A stretch of DNA of 64,000 nt from Bordetella parapertussis (GCA_945897365.1 CAMDFD010000011.1:62001-126000), one strand, 5' to 3'; positions 51,629 through 61,087 are shown, numbered from the stretch's first letter. Notes: a model not told the origin generated them from the sequence alone. Numbers and translations are program-made.

Positions 51629-53347
51629 ATGGATATCCGACGCACCATCTTACTCATGATTTTCTCGTTTTCCCTGCTGATGCTATGGAATAACTGGCAA
51701 ATCCACCAAGGTAATCCTTCCTTACTCGGTGGGACCCCGCCCTCTTCAACTCCTGCGCCAGCTGCTACACCAGGCGCCTCGACAGCGGATACAAGCAATC
51801 CTCCAGCAAGCATACCGAGCGCACCCGTTGCGCCTACTACAGGCTCTGTTTCTAGCAATGTTCCGGGTCTTACCACCACAGCAGCGACTCAAGCCCAAAC
51901 GGTGGACTTTAAAACAGATGTCCTTAACATCAGCTTTGATTTAATCGGAGCTCAGCTTGTTCGCGCAGATCTTCTTGCCTTTCCAAGTCGAGAGGAAAAG
52001 GACCAGCCTTTTGTCTTGCTCAACAACCGTGGCGGACAAGTCTATATTGTCCAATCGGGCCTAACTGGCGCGCCTGCTGGTAGCTTGTATCCCACGCATC
52101 TCGCTCCCTTCACTTTAATCACTGATCAGCGTGAGCTCAGCGGTGATCAACTTATCATCAAGTTTGCCTCTGAATCAAGTGGTGTGAAACTCACTAAAAC
52201 ATTCACACTAAAGCGCGGTAGTTACGAAATTTTAGTTGACCATCAAATCGAAAATACAACGGCTCAACCAATTTCTCCTTCTGTTTATCTCCAAATCACT
52301 CGCGATAGTAAAGACCCAGCAAGCGAAAACTCAACGCCAAGTTTTATGTCTGGCCCTGTCAGTTTCACCGGTCCTGCTATTTATTCAGAACAAGAGAAGT
52401 TTCAAAAAGTTTCCTTTTCTGAGATTGAAAAACGTAAAGCTACCTATATTAAAGATGCCGATAATGGCTGGTTTGCGATGGTTCAGCACTATTTTGTCAC
52501 GGCCTGGGTTCCACCTCAGGGAAAGAACCGTAGTTACGAGATGACGGAACTGCAAAAAAACCTTTTTGCTATTCGTAGTATTGAACCAGTCGGCACAATT
52601 GCGCCAGGCAGTCAACTCAACATCCCTGCCAAGCTCTGGGTCGGTCCTCAAGATCAAGAGGGGCTAGAAGAAGTCGCACCTGGTCTTGACCTTGTTGTAG
52701 ATTATGGTTTGCTTACGATCATTGCAAAGCCTCTGTTCGCCTTGATGACATGGCTTTATACAATTCTTGGCAATTGGGGTTGGACGATCGTCGTTTTAAC
52801 GATATTGATCAAAGCTGCTTTTTATCCTCTTTCTGCCGCAAGTTATCGCTCCATGGCAAAAATGAAATTAGTTGCGCCGAGGCTACAAGCGTTAAAAGAA
52901 AAGTTTGGCGATGATCGTCAAAAACTGAATACCGCCATGATGGAGATGTATCGCACCGAGAAAATAAATCCTCTAGGTGGTTGTTTGCCTATCTTGATTC
53001 AAATCCCTGTTTTTATCTCTCTCTACTATGTATTAGGCTCAAGCGTAGAGTTACGTGGGGCTCCTTGGATTTGGTGGATTAAAGATTTGGCGGTACAAGA
53101 TCCCTATTTCATCTTACCTGTCATCATGATGGGCACGATGTTTATTCAAATGCGACTGAATCCAACGCCACCTGATCCAATGCAGGCTAAGGTTATGATG
53201 TTCATGCCTTTGGTGTTTGGTGCAATGATGTTCTTTTTCCCATCAGGACTTGTTTTGTACTGGTGCGTCAACAACATCTTATCAATTGCTCAACAATGGT
53301 ATGTGATGCGTCAAATCGCTGCCATCGCTGCGGCGGCCCATCGCTAA
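51629..53347 (+). CDS. yidC: Membrane protein insertase YidC
   Basis: 572 residues. The N-terminal membrane anchor (about residues 5-20) is followed by a Pro/Thr/Ala/Ser-rich linker (about 30-88), the large periplasmic beta-sandwich domain and the conserved C-terminal insertase domain with five membrane helices (from about residue 350): NWGWTIVVLTILIKAAFYPLS, AKMKLVAPRLQALKEKFGDD, NPLGGCLPILIQIPVF and FPSGLVLYWCVNNILS. It inserts membrane proteins alone or with SecYEG. Confidence 0.97.
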   Translation: MDIRRTILLMIFSFSLLMLWNNWQIHQGNPSLLGGTPPSSTPAPAATPGASTADTSNPPASIPSAPVAPTTGSVSSNVPGLTTTAATQAQTVDFKTDVLNISFDLIGAQLVRADLLAFPSREEKDQPFVLLNNRGGQVYIVQSGLTGAPAGSLYPTHLAPFTLITDQRELSGDQLIIKFASESSGVKLTKTFTLKRGSYEILVDHQIENTTAQPISPSVYLQITRDSKDPASENSTPSFMSGPVSFTGPAIYSEQEKFQKVSFSEIEKRKATYIKDADNGWFAMVQHYFVTAWVPPQGKNRSYEMTELQKNLFAIRSIEPVGTIAPGSQLNIPAKLWVGPQDQEGLEEVAPGLDLVVDYGLLTIIAKPLFALMTWLYTILGNWGWTIVVLTILIKAAFYPLSAASYRSMAKMKLVAPRLQALKEKFGDDRQKLNTAMMEMYRTEKINPLGGCLPILIQIPVFISLYYVLGSSVELRGAPWIWWIKDLAVQDPYFILPVIMMGTMFIQMRLNPTPPDPMQAKVMMFMPLVFGAMMFFFPSGLVLYWCVNNILSIAQQWYVMRQIAAIAAAAHR

Positions 53348-53386
53348 TTTTTCTATATCCATCTTTTGCCATTTCGCATAGGCACT

Positions 53387-54739
53387 ATGCAAAATAACGC
53401 CCCTATCGTTGCCATTGCTACCGCCCCGGGAAGGGGCGGCATTGGCATCATTCGAGTTTCAGGGCCCCAGTTGGGGCCTTTTATTTTTGCTTTGCTTGGC
53501 CTTCATTTAACACCAAGACATGCACACTATTGTGTATTTAATAATCACGATGGAGTTGCACTTGATCAGGGAATTGCTCTTTATTTTTCAGCACCCCATT
53601 CTTATACTGGTGAAGATGTTCTTGAAATGCAAGGCCATGGTGGCCCCGCTGTCATGCAATCATTACTAAAACAATGTCTGTACGTAGGGACAAGCTTCGG
53701 GGTTCGTCTGGCGAATCCTGGAGAGTTTACGTTACGTGCTTTTTTAAACAATAAAATCGACCTTGCACAAGCAGAAGCCATTGCTGATCTCATTGATGCT
53801 TCTTCTGAAGCCGCGGCCCGCGCGGCGATGTCTTCTTTTTCTGGTGTGTTTTCAAATCAGGTTAATTCTCTTGCAAACTCTATTGTTCAATTACGCTTAT
53901 TAGTTGAGGCCACACTAGATTTTCCAGAAGAAGAAATTGAATTTTTAGAAAAATTTCATACCCATGAGCGCTTATTCAAAATTCAACAACAGCTACAAAC
54001 CGTTCTCACTCAATCCAAACAAGGAATGGTTCTTAGAGAGGGCCTCCATGTTGTTTTAGCGGGTGAGCCAAACGTAGGTAAATCTAGCTTATTAAATGCT
54101 CTCGCTGGTGAGGATCTTGCGATTGTTACTGACATTGCGGGCACCACACGTGATAAGGTTTCTCAACTTATTCATATCAAAGGCGTACCTATTACGATCG
54201 TTGATACTGCAGGCTTAAGAGATACCAATGACACAATTGAATCTATGGGTATTGAAAGAAGTTGGTCTGAAATAGCAAAGGCAGATGTTGTTTTAAATTT
54301 AAAAGATGCGCGCTCTCATGACCTTGAGCTTGATGAAAAAATTGCCCATCATCGTTCACCAAAAAGCGTTCTTTTAACTGTTTTCAACAAGGCAGATCTT
54401 TTAGTAGATTCTTCATTCACTCAAATTGATTCAATTTTTATATCTGCTAAAACAGGTCTTGGTCTTGATTTATTAACAGCTCGACTCCTTCAATTGGCTG
54501 GCTGGCAACCAGGTCAGGAAACACCTTGGCTTGCAAGACAACGTCACGTTGATGCACTCGAGTCCGCGGCAAGACATCTTGCAATTGCGCAATCTCATGC
54601 TAGCCAAGATGATCGAATATTGGATCTATTTGCAGAGGAATTACGTTTGTCTCATGAGCAACTAGGTTCTATTGTTGGAAACATGTCAGCAGATGATCTT
54701 TTAGGAAAGATTTTTTCAAGCTTCTGTATTGGGAAATAG
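53387..54739 (+). CDS. mnmE: tRNA modification GTPase MnmE
   Basis: 450 residues from ATG 53387; the ATG lacks a strong ribosome site but AGG lies 6 bases before it. The N-terminal tetrahydrofolate-binding domain starts with IVAIATAPGRGGIGIIRVSG. The G domain has GEPNVGKSSLLNAL, DIAGTTRD, DTAGLRD and NKAD. The last residues are CIGK, the family's C-terminal Cys motif. With MnmG it makes 5-carboxymethylaminomethyluridine at the tRNA wobble position. It precedes the first DnaA-box-rich gap. Confidence 0.97.
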   Translation: MQNNAPIVAIATAPGRGGIGIIRVSGPQLGPFIFALLGLHLTPRHAHYCVFNNHDGVALDQGIALYFSAPHSYTGEDVLEMQGHGGPAVMQSLLKQCLYVGTSFGVRLANPGEFTLRAFLNNKIDLAQAEAIADLIDASSEAAARAAMSSFSGVFSNQVNSLANSIVQLRLLVEATLDFPEEEIEFLEKFHTHERLFKIQQQLQTVLTQSKQGMVLREGLHVVLAGEPNVGKSSLLNALAGEDLAIVTDIAGTTRDKVSQLIHIKGVPITIVDTAGLRDTNDTIESMGIERSWSEIAKADVVLNLKDARSHDLELDEKIAHHRSPKSVLLTVFNKADLLVDSSFTQIDSIFISAKTGLGLDLLTARLLQLAGWQPGQETPWLARQRHVDALESAARHLAIAQSHASQDDRILDLFAEELRLSHEQLGSIVGNMSADDLLGKIFSSFCIGK

Positions 54740-55119
54740 TGTGAGGATGTTGTTTTTTAGTCTTACTTACATCTTTTAACAAAAAATTTTTATTTTTTTT
54801 CGTTGTGGATAACAAGGGGCAACGTCTTGTGAATACTTTTTGTATGAACCTTGAACAACAACAAAGCTTTGAGAAAATTCAAATGTTGTTCACTTTGCTC
54901 CACAAATTCAAACAGAGTTTATGCACAGATTTTTTTATCGTTAAGTCTTTGATATTAGTGTATTAAGTTGACTTGTTCCACTTATACACACGCTGTCTTA
55001 TCCATTAGTCTTTATATATAAAACAAAAGATATAAAGAAAAAAGAATTGAGAAGGTCTCCTTTTTTTAAAAAAATCTAGCTTGTTTTTATTGTTTGATTT
55101 CCGTGTTTAAATTCATTCA
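54740..55119. other. AT-rich gap with DnaA boxes, candidate origin part
   Basis: This 380-base gap contains no gene. DnaA-box-like sites are a perfect one on the minus strand at 54804-54812 (TGTGGATAA), TTATGCACA at 54919-54927, TTATACACA at 54982-54990, and the weaker TTATCCATT at 54998-55006. It is very AT-rich, with T-only and A-only runs and TTATATATAAAA at about 55011, followed by TTTTTTTAAAAAAA near 55062, which could serve as an unwinding element. Taken together this resembles an oriC. A second cluster lies 2.5 kb further. Confidence 0.55.
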
Positions 55120-56292
55120 TCAGGAAATCTTTTTCAATCTGTCTATTGCTGCATCAAGGGTGGTGTCCTTTTTTGCAAAGCAAAATCGAACGAGTTGATG
55201 ATTTGCTGAAATGCTTTCTGGTTCAGCATAAAAAGCCGAGACAGGTATGACGACGACTCCAAGGTTTTGAGCAAGCCAAATTGAGAATTCTGACTCTTTT
55301 TTTTCTGATATTTGGCTGTAATCCGCAAGTAAGAAATAAGTACCTGGGCTCGTTAGAGGTTTAAGTTTTGTTTCTTTCAACCCTGTTATCAACTTGTTTC
55401 TTTTTTTCTGATAAAAATCAGACAAGTTTTGATAGGTATTCGGATCTTTAGTATAGGCAGCTAATCCATGTTGAAAGGGAGACGGTACTGTAAATACGAC
55501 AAACTGATGCACTTTTCTCAATTCTGCTGTTAACGCTTTTGGTGCACAACAATAGCCAATCTTCCATCCTGTTGTATGTGTTGTCTTGCCAAATGAAGAA
55601 ATAACAAAAGTTCGATCAGCAAGTAATGGACGTGAGGCTAAGCTAAGATGTTTTTTACCGTCAAAAACAATATGCTCATAAACCTCATCAGATAAAACGA
55701 TTATGTTTGTATTGCTTACGATAGATTCAATGGCGTCTAGATCTTCATTATTAAAAATTGAGCCAGTTGGATTGTGTGGAGAATTGACGATTATCATTCT
55801 TGTCTTACTGGTTACAAAATCTTTAATTTTGTTCCAATTCACACTGAAGAATTGTTTTGTTTCTGTTGGTGGTGTCATCTCTACAAAGACAGGCTGTCCA
55901 CCCGCTAATCTAATTGAAGGTACATAGCAGTCATAACTTGGTTCAATAACAATGACCTCATCCCCGGGATGTACAGTTGCCAAAATAGCTGACATGATGG
56001 CTTCAGTTGCTCCACTCGTTATTGTTATTTCTTGATTCGGTTCGTAAGTCTTTCCATATAATTTTTTTACTTTATTACTGATGACCTCTCTCAGTTCACT
56101 GATGCCTGTCATTAAGGGGTATTGGTTGTGTCCATCAAGCATTGCTTGATGGACTAGAGTTAGCAACTGTTCATCTGCATTGAAATCTGGAAACCCTTGC
56201 CCAAGGTTAATTGCGTTGTAGTCCACGGCTATTTTGCTCATGGTTGTGAAAATTGTGGTTCCTACATTTGGCAGTTTTGATTGGATCAGCAT
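55120..56292 (-). CDS. Class I/II aminotransferase, methionine aminotransferase type
   Basis: 390 residues of PLP fold type I: NLGQGFPDFNADEQL at the start (substrate loop), SGATEAIMSAILA, NSPHNPTGSIF, SDEVYEHIVF and the PLP lysine Lys236 in SSFGKTTHTTGWKIGY, and the substrate-carboxylate Arg in VRFCFAKKD. The start and N-terminal features fit the YbdL/methionine aminotransferase or kynurenine aminotransferase group. It is AT-rich and lies between the two DnaA-box gaps on the strand opposite to its neighbours. Confidence 0.88.
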   Translation of the reverse strand: MLIQSKLPNVGTTIFTTMSKIAVDYNAINLGQGFPDFNADEQLLTLVHQAMLDGHNQYPLMTGISELREVISNKVKKLYGKTYEPNQEITITSGATEAIMSAILATVHPGDEVIVIEPSYDCYVPSIRLAGGQPVFVEMTPPTETKQFFSVNWNKIKDFVTSKTRMIIVNSPHNPTGSIFNNEDLDAIESIVSNTNIIVLSDEVYEHIVFDGKKHLSLASRPLLADRTFVISSFGKTTHTTGWKIGYCCAPKALTAELRKVHQFVVFTVPSPFQHGLAAYTKDPNTYQNLSDFYQKKRNKLITGLKETKLKPLTSPGTYFLLADYSQISEKKESEFSIWLAQNLGVVVIPVSAFYAEPESISANHQLVRFCFAKKDTTLDAAIDRLKKIS

Positions 56293-56359
56293 GTTGTAAT
56301 CTTTGACTTATATGTATGTATTTTTCCGATAATACGCATTTTTTTATGGTTGTGGGTTT

Positions 56360-57397
56360 GTGAAACTGATTTGGAAGTTGCTGATAGGTTTTGTTGCATC
56401 CCTTTGTGGCGCTTTGCTTGCTCAATGGATTGGTATTCCTTTGCCATGGACACTTGGACCACTTCTAGCTATTGCAAGTCTCAGACTTTTATCTATTCCT
56501 GTTAGTAGTGCTTCAACGCTACGTAATTTTGGACAATGGGTAATCGGTTTAACCCTTGGTCTTTTTTTCACCCCTCAAGTTGTAGCTGTCGTTTCTAGCC
56601 ATTGGTTTGCAATGATTGCTGGTTTTTTCTTTGCTCTTTTATTAGCTGTTTATGGCACATATCTTTTGCATAAATTTGGTCACGTTGACATTAAAACTGC
56701 ATGGTTTTCTTCTGCGATCGGAGGTGCAAATGAAATGGCTATTTTGGCAGAACGTTATGGAGTAAGGCAGGATCTGGTAGCAAGCGCTCACACTATTCGT
56801 GTTGTTATTGTTGTTTTAACGGTTCCTTTTGCTTGTCAATTGTTTCAGGTATCTGGTGTTGACAGTTCTCTCCTTGAGTTAAAAGCTTTCGATGTATTCG
56901 GGCTTTTTGGAATTGCGCTTTTTACATTTGGCGGTGGCATCATTGCTCACTTACTAAAAATACCAAATGCTTGGGTTCTTGGGCCTATGTTTGTCGCTAT
57001 GCTTTTTACGATAAACGAAATACATTTTTCTCGTGTCCCTGTCGAGCTTTCATTAGTTGCTCAACTTTGTATCGGATGGTCTTTGGGTGATCGTTTTCGT
57101 CCTGGCTTCTTTAATAAAGCTCCTCGTTTTCTTATGACTGTTGTTATTTATAGTTTATCAGCCCTTGCCTTAGCATTTGGCTATGCTGCGTTATTGTCTT
57201 TAATGACCGACTTACCACTACCTTCTTTGGCGGTCAGTGTTGCTCCTGGAGGCATTGCAGAAATGGCTATTACTGCTAAAGTTCTTCAACTAGGTGTTCC
57301 CTTTGTGACCGCATTTCAAGTTTCTAGAATGGTTGGCGTTGTTTTGCTTACGGGTCCTCTTTATTTATATGTCGTAAAACGTTTTGAGAGCCATTGA
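56360..57397 (+). CDS. AbrB-family (duplicated) membrane protein
   Basis: 345 residues with about ten hydrophobic segments in two similar halves; GTG start at 56360 (VKLIWKLLIGF). The halves carry matching GxGxG-type stretches, IPLPWTLGPLLAIASLRLL and IPNAWVLGPMFVAMLF, and SSAIGGANEMAILAERYG with SVAPGGIAEMAITAKVL, which is the hallmark of the AbrB duplication family. Older annotations call these ammonia monooxygenase or transcriptional regulators, but the protein is a membrane protein, likely a transporter. It lies between the two DnaA-box gaps. Confidence 0.85.
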   Translation: MKLIWKLLIGFVASLCGALLAQWIGIPLPWTLGPLLAIASLRLLSIPVSSASTLRNFGQWVIGLTLGLFFTPQVVAVVSSHWFAMIAGFFFALLLAVYGTYLLHKFGHVDIKTAWFSSAIGGANEMAILAERYGVRQDLVASAHTIRVVIVVLTVPFACQLFQVSGVDSSLLELKAFDVFGLFGIALFTFGGGIIAHLLKIPNAWVLGPMFVAMLFTINEIHFSRVPVELSLVAQLCIGWSLGDRFRPGFFNKAPRFLMTVVIYSLSALALAFGYAALLSLMTDLPLPSLAVSVAPGGIAEMAITAKVLQLGVPFVTAFQVSRMVGVVLLTGPLYLYVVKRFESH

Positions 57398-57554
57398 TTA
57401 CGTCCTTATTTATCTTTATTGACATCTTGTTAACATTTTATTAACAGTGTTATCCCTTTTGTTTGATTATGTTATTTGAACTTATCCACAGCTTTTTTCC
57501 CACACTTATCCACAGCGCTCTTGCTTTCTTTTTTTGATGTGGCTTCTTGTTTTT

Positions 57555-57570
57555 TGTTCCACGTGGAACA
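57555..57570. promoter_or_regulatory. parS: parS site 1
   Basis: TGTTCCACGTGGAACA is a perfect 16-base palindrome and a variant of the chromosomal parS consensus TGTTNCACGTGAAACA, differing symmetrically. It is 56 bases from site 2 and about 5 bases before the T tract. ParB is encoded 3.5 kb downstream. Confidence 0.85.
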
Positions 57571-57625
57571 TAGTAATTTTTCTGGATAGTTTTTTCCAAT
57601 TTATCAAACGTGTCATTGCAGACAA

Positions 57626-57641
57626 TGTTCCACGTGAAACA
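57626..57641. promoter_or_regulatory. parS: parS site 2
   Basis: TGTTCCACGTGAAACA matches the parS consensus TGTTNCACGTGAAACA in full. It is just upstream of the mnmG -10 candidate, so ParB binding could also influence mnmG transcription. Confidence 0.9.
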
Positions 57642-57682
57642 CATGACAGCTTATAATGCTATCGACTAGATGGACGATGAAA

Positions 57683-59596
57683 ATGAACTATCCGAAAATC
57701 TTCGATGTTATTGTGGTTGGTGGCGGCCATGCTGGAACTGAGGCTGCCTTGGCGTCTGCCAGAAGTGGAGCGAGTACGCTGCTTTTAACGCACAACATCG
57801 AAACCTTAGGGCAGATGTCCTGTAATCCTTCAATTGGTGGGATTGGAAAAGGACACTTAGTCAAAGAGGTTGATGCTTTTGGTGGCGCAATGGCTATTGC
57901 AACCGATGAAGCGGGAATTCAATTCAAAATATTAAATAGTTCAAAAGGACCTGCTGTTCGTGCCACACGAGCCCAAGCGGACAGGGTGCTCTATAGAAAG
58001 GCGATAAGAACACGGTTAGAAAATCAAGAAAACCTGTGGTTATTTCAACAGTCCGTGGATGATTTGCTTTTAGAAGGAGAAAAAGTAGTTGGAGCTGTTA
58101 CGCAAACGGGTGTTGCATTTCGAGCGAAGGCTGTAGTTTTAACCGCCGGAACATTTTTGAATGGTTTAGTGCACGTAGGGCTTGAAAACTATGCTGCAGG
58201 CAGGGCGGGAGATCCATCGGCGACTTCTTTAGGCCAGCGACTTAAGGAAATGAAGTTGCCCCAGGGTAGGCTCAAAACCGGGACCCCACCGAGGATTGAC
58301 GGTCGATCTATCAATTACAGTATTCTTGAAGAACAGCCTGGAGATTTAGCCCCCGTTCCCGTGTTTTCTTATCTTGGAAGCACTTTGCTTCACCCTAAAC
58401 AAATTTCATGCTGGGTTACCCATACTAATGAAAAAACGCATGACATTATTCGAGGAGGGCTTGATCGATCTCCGATGTATAGCGGAGTGATTGAGGGGGT
58501 TGGGCCGCGCTATTGCCCCTCAATCGAAGATAAGGTCCACAGGTTTGCAGATAAAAACGCACATCAGGTTTTTTTGGAGCCAGAGGGGTTAGATACTCAT
58601 GAGGTCTATCCAAATGGAGTGTCAACATCACTACCATTTGATGTTCAACTAGAGCTAATCCGTTCACTCAAAGGCCTTGAGCAAGCACACATCGTTCGTC
58701 CAGGTTATGCCATTGAGTATGACTATTTTGATCCAAGAGAATTAAAGTCTTCCTTGGAAACAAAATCTATTCAAGGTCTATTTTTTGCAGGTCAAATAAA
58801 CGGAACTACAGGTTACGAAGAGGCTGCAGCGCAGGGACTTCTTGCGGGAATTAATGCGGCCCAATTTTCAAGAGAAAAGGGCCCGTTATTAATAACACGT
58901 AGTCAGGCGTATATAGGCGTGTTAGTAGATGATTTGGTTACAAAGGGTGTGACAGAGCCCTATAGAATGTTTACCTCAAGAGCTGAGTATCGCTTGAGCC
59001 TTAGAGAGGACAATGCGGATTGGCGATTAACGGAGCTTGGACGCCAATTCAATTTAGTCGATGATTTGCGATGGAAAACGTTCAATGAAAAACGCGAGTC
59101 TGTTGAAAAAGAAATGCAAAGATTGCGAAGCACTTGGGTCAATCCAAGAATGCTGACAGCGGATGCTGCTGAAAGTGCACTGGGACAAGAAATTGCACGT
59201 GAGTACTTACTGTCAGATTTGCTTAAGAGACCTAACGTTTCGTATCAAAACTTAATGAGCATGCAATTCAATGATCAGGTTGAAATGCCACTGGGGCTAC
59301 CGCCAGGCGAGTGTGCTGAACAAGTAGAAATCCAGATCAAATACGAAGGATATATTGCTCGGCAACAAGAAGAAATAGATCGTCAACAAGCGCATGAGTC
59401 TCAAATCATTCCCGAGTCAATAGACTTTGACGAAGTGACAAGCCTATCGTTCGAAGTGCGTCAAAAACTAAGAGCACATAAACCAGAAACGGTAGGGCAG
59501 GCATCGAGAATTTCAGGCATGACGCCAGCCGCCATATCACTACTAATGATTCATCTGAAGCGACACTATTACAGTCAAACAAACAAAATTATTTAA
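57683..59596 (+). CDS. mnmG: tRNA uridine-5-carboxymethylaminomethyl modification enzyme MnmG
   Basis: 637 residues from ATG 57683 (MNYPKIFDVIVVGGGHAGTEAAL), the start that matches the family; ATGs at 57656 (as a longer frame) and 57677 also exist. FAD-binding VVGGGHAGTEAA is at the N terminus, followed by NPSIGGIGKGHLVKE and later GQINGTTGYEEAAAQG. With MnmE it modifies wobble uridines. Its stop overlaps the rsmG start by one base. A TATAAT box at 57651-57656 is well placed as promoter. Confidence 0.97.
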   Translation: MNYPKIFDVIVVGGGHAGTEAALASARSGASTLLLTHNIETLGQMSCNPSIGGIGKGHLVKEVDAFGGAMAIATDEAGIQFKILNSSKGPAVRATRAQADRVLYRKAIRTRLENQENLWLFQQSVDDLLLEGEKVVGAVTQTGVAFRAKAVVLTAGTFLNGLVHVGLENYAAGRAGDPSATSLGQRLKEMKLPQGRLKTGTPPRIDGRSINYSILEEQPGDLAPVPVFSYLGSTLLHPKQISCWVTHTNEKTHDIIRGGLDRSPMYSGVIEGVGPRYCPSIEDKVHRFADKNAHQVFLEPEGLDTHEVYPNGVSTSLPFDVQLELIRSLKGLEQAHIVRPGYAIEYDYFDPRELKSSLETKSIQGLFFAGQINGTTGYEEAAAQGLLAGINAAQFSREKGPLLITRSQAYIGVLVDDLVTKGVTEPYRMFTSRAEYRLSLREDNADWRLTELGRQFNLVDDLRWKTFNEKRESVEKEMQRLRSTWVNPRMLTADAAESALGQEIAREYLLSDLLKRPNVSYQNLMSMQFNDQVEMPLGLPPGECAEQVEIQIKYEGYIARQQEEIDRQQAHESQIIPESIDFDEVTSLSFEVRQKLRAHKPETVGQASRISGMTPAAISLLMIHLKRHYYSQTNKII

Positions 59597-60279
59597 TGGC
59601 AACGAACATTTTATCGGCATCTTTTGAAGGACAGTTAGAAAAGGCCTGTCATACACTGAGTCTAGAGCCAACAAAACAACAACAAGAAAGAATGCTTGAA
59701 TATTTAAGTCAATTATTAAAATGGAATAAAACCTATAACTTGACGGCAATACGAGATCCCGAACAAGCATTGGTACAGCATATTTTCGACAGCTTGGCCA
59801 TCATAAAACCTTTAAATAACTTCTTTCAGCAAAAAAAACTAGATAAAAAAAAGGTGCTAGATGTCGGATCAGGTGCTGGCTTACCAGGTGTCATCATCGC
59901 GACAATGATTCCAGAAGCGTTGGTAACGTGCGTCGACACCGTAGAAAAAAAAATGGCGTTTGTGCGGCAAGTAAGTGGAGTGCTTGAATTGGAAAATTTA
60001 AAAGTACTACACCAAAGAGTCGAGCTGATACAAGACAATAAATTCGAAGTTGTGACATCAAGAGCATTCGCGACGCTGCAAGACTTTGCAGAGCTTGCAG
60101 GAGAAACTGTCGAAAAAAATGGGATATTGTTGGCGATGAAAGGAAAAATACCCCATGAAGAAATCACGACCCTAGAAACAGAAAGCAACTGGTATGTCGA
60201 GGAAATCGAAACATTAAAAGTACCGCAATTAAGTGCCCAGAGATGTCTGGTATGGATGAAACAAAAAGGAACACAATGA
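59596..60279 (+). CDS. rsmG: 16S rRNA (guanine527-N7) methyltransferase
   Basis: 227 residues (typical about 210). The S-adenosylmethionine motif is VLDVGSGAGLPGVI, with VTCVDTVEKKMAFVRQ and the conserved VTSRAFATLQDFAEL. It methylates G527 of 16S rRNA. It overlaps mnmG by one base and parA by four (ATGA), so mnmG-rsmG-parA-parB read as one operon. AT-rich with A-rich coding strand. Confidence 0.96.
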   Translation: MATNILSASFEGQLEKACHTLSLEPTKQQQERMLEYLSQLLKWNKTYNLTAIRDPEQALVQHIFDSLAIIKPLNNFFQQKKLDKKKVLDVGSGAGLPGVIIATMIPEALVTCVDTVEKKMAFVRQVSGVLELENLKVLHQRVELIQDNKFEVVTSRAFATLQDFAELAGETVEKNGILLAMKGKIPHEEITTLETESNWYVEEIETLKVPQLSAQRCLVWMKQKGTQ

Positions 60280-61073
60280 CTGCTCAAACACCGCGTACGA
60301 CACGCGTATTTTGTATAGCAAATCAAAAAGGCGGCGTTGGAAAAACCACAACAGCCATTAATCTTGCTGCCGGGCTAGCAAAACATAAGCAGCGTGTATT
60401 ACTGATTGATCTAGACCCACAAGGCAATGCAACAATGGGAAGCGGTATAGACAAAAGCACCCTTGCGCATAATTTATATGATGTTTTAATCGGCACAGCC
60501 ACAATCGAAGAGGCGAGAATACTCTCTAAAACAGGTGGATATGATGTACTTCCTGCGAATAGAGAGCTATCTGGCGCCGAGATCGATCTAGTCGGTATGG
60601 ATCAACGAGAGTTGCAATTGAAACAAGCTATTGATCACGTTGCCAGTGATTATGATTTTGTTTTGATTGACTGTCCTCCCACGTTATCATTGCTGACATT
60701 AAACGGCCTCGCTGCAGCGCATGGCGTCATCATTCCAATGCAATGCGAATATTTTGCCTTAGAAGGTTTATCAGATCTCGTGAATACAATTAAACGTGTT
60801 CACAGGAATATCAATCCAGCATTAAGCCTGATTGGTTTGTTACGAGTCATGTTCGATCCACGAGTCACATTGCAACAACAAGTATCAGCACAGCTCGAGG
60901 CACATTTTGGGGACAAAGTTTTCAAAACAGTCGTTCCTCGTAATGTCAGACTTGCAGAAGCGCCCAGCCATGGCATGCCCGGCGTAATCTATGACCCTGC
61001 GTCACGTGGAGCGCAAGCCTATATGGCATTCGGTGCCGAAGTCATCGAGCGCCTAAGAACGACAACAGAATAA
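60276..61073 (+). CDS. parA: Chromosome partition ATPase ParA
   Basis: 265 residues from ATG 60276. It has the deviant Walker A NQKGGVGKTT (Lys18, Lys23) near the N terminus, DLDPQGNATMGSG, and IDCPPTLSLLTLNGL. A ParA of this small, MinD-like type without an N-terminal HTH drives origin segregation with ParB. GGAAC lies about 5 bases upstream; it overlaps rsmG and is 14 bases ahead of parB. Confidence 0.96.
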   Translation: MTAQTPRTTRVFCIANQKGGVGKTTTAINLAAGLAKHKQRVLLIDLDPQGNATMGSGIDKSTLAHNLYDVLIGTATIEEARILSKTGGYDVLPANRELSGAEIDLVGMDQRELQLKQAIDHVASDYDFVLIDCPPTLSLLTLNGLAAAHGVIIPMQCEYFALEGLSDLVNTIKRVHRNINPALSLIGLLRVMFDPRVTLQQQVSAQLEAHFGDKVFKTVVPRNVRLAEAPSHGMPGVIYDPASRGAQAYMAFGAEVIERLRTTTE

Positions 61074-61087
61074 ATACAGGAACAAAA

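Larger units (their letters stand above)
57398..57682. other. oriC: Candidate replication origin region before mnmG
   Basis: Two perfect DnaA boxes TTATCCACA lie at 57482-57490 and 57506-57514 in the same orientation, with a weaker TTATCCCTT at 57450-57458 and the inverted repeat TGTTAA...TTAACA at 57428-57446. The gap is AT-rich and holds two parS palindromes; TATAAT at 57651-57656 is a candidate mnmG -10. Adjacency of oriC to mnmG and parAB is a known arrangement in proteobacteria. By eye the + strand is T/C-rich before and G/A-rich after this point. Together with the gap at 54.74 kb it may form a two-part origin. Confidence 0.65.

Noticed and set aside
55120..57397. Aminotransferase and AbrB genes as a horizontally acquired island
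   Set aside because: They are AT-rich, but the same composition continues through mnmE, mnmG, rsmG and parAB, and no mobile-element remains, direct repeats or tRNA junctions are seen.
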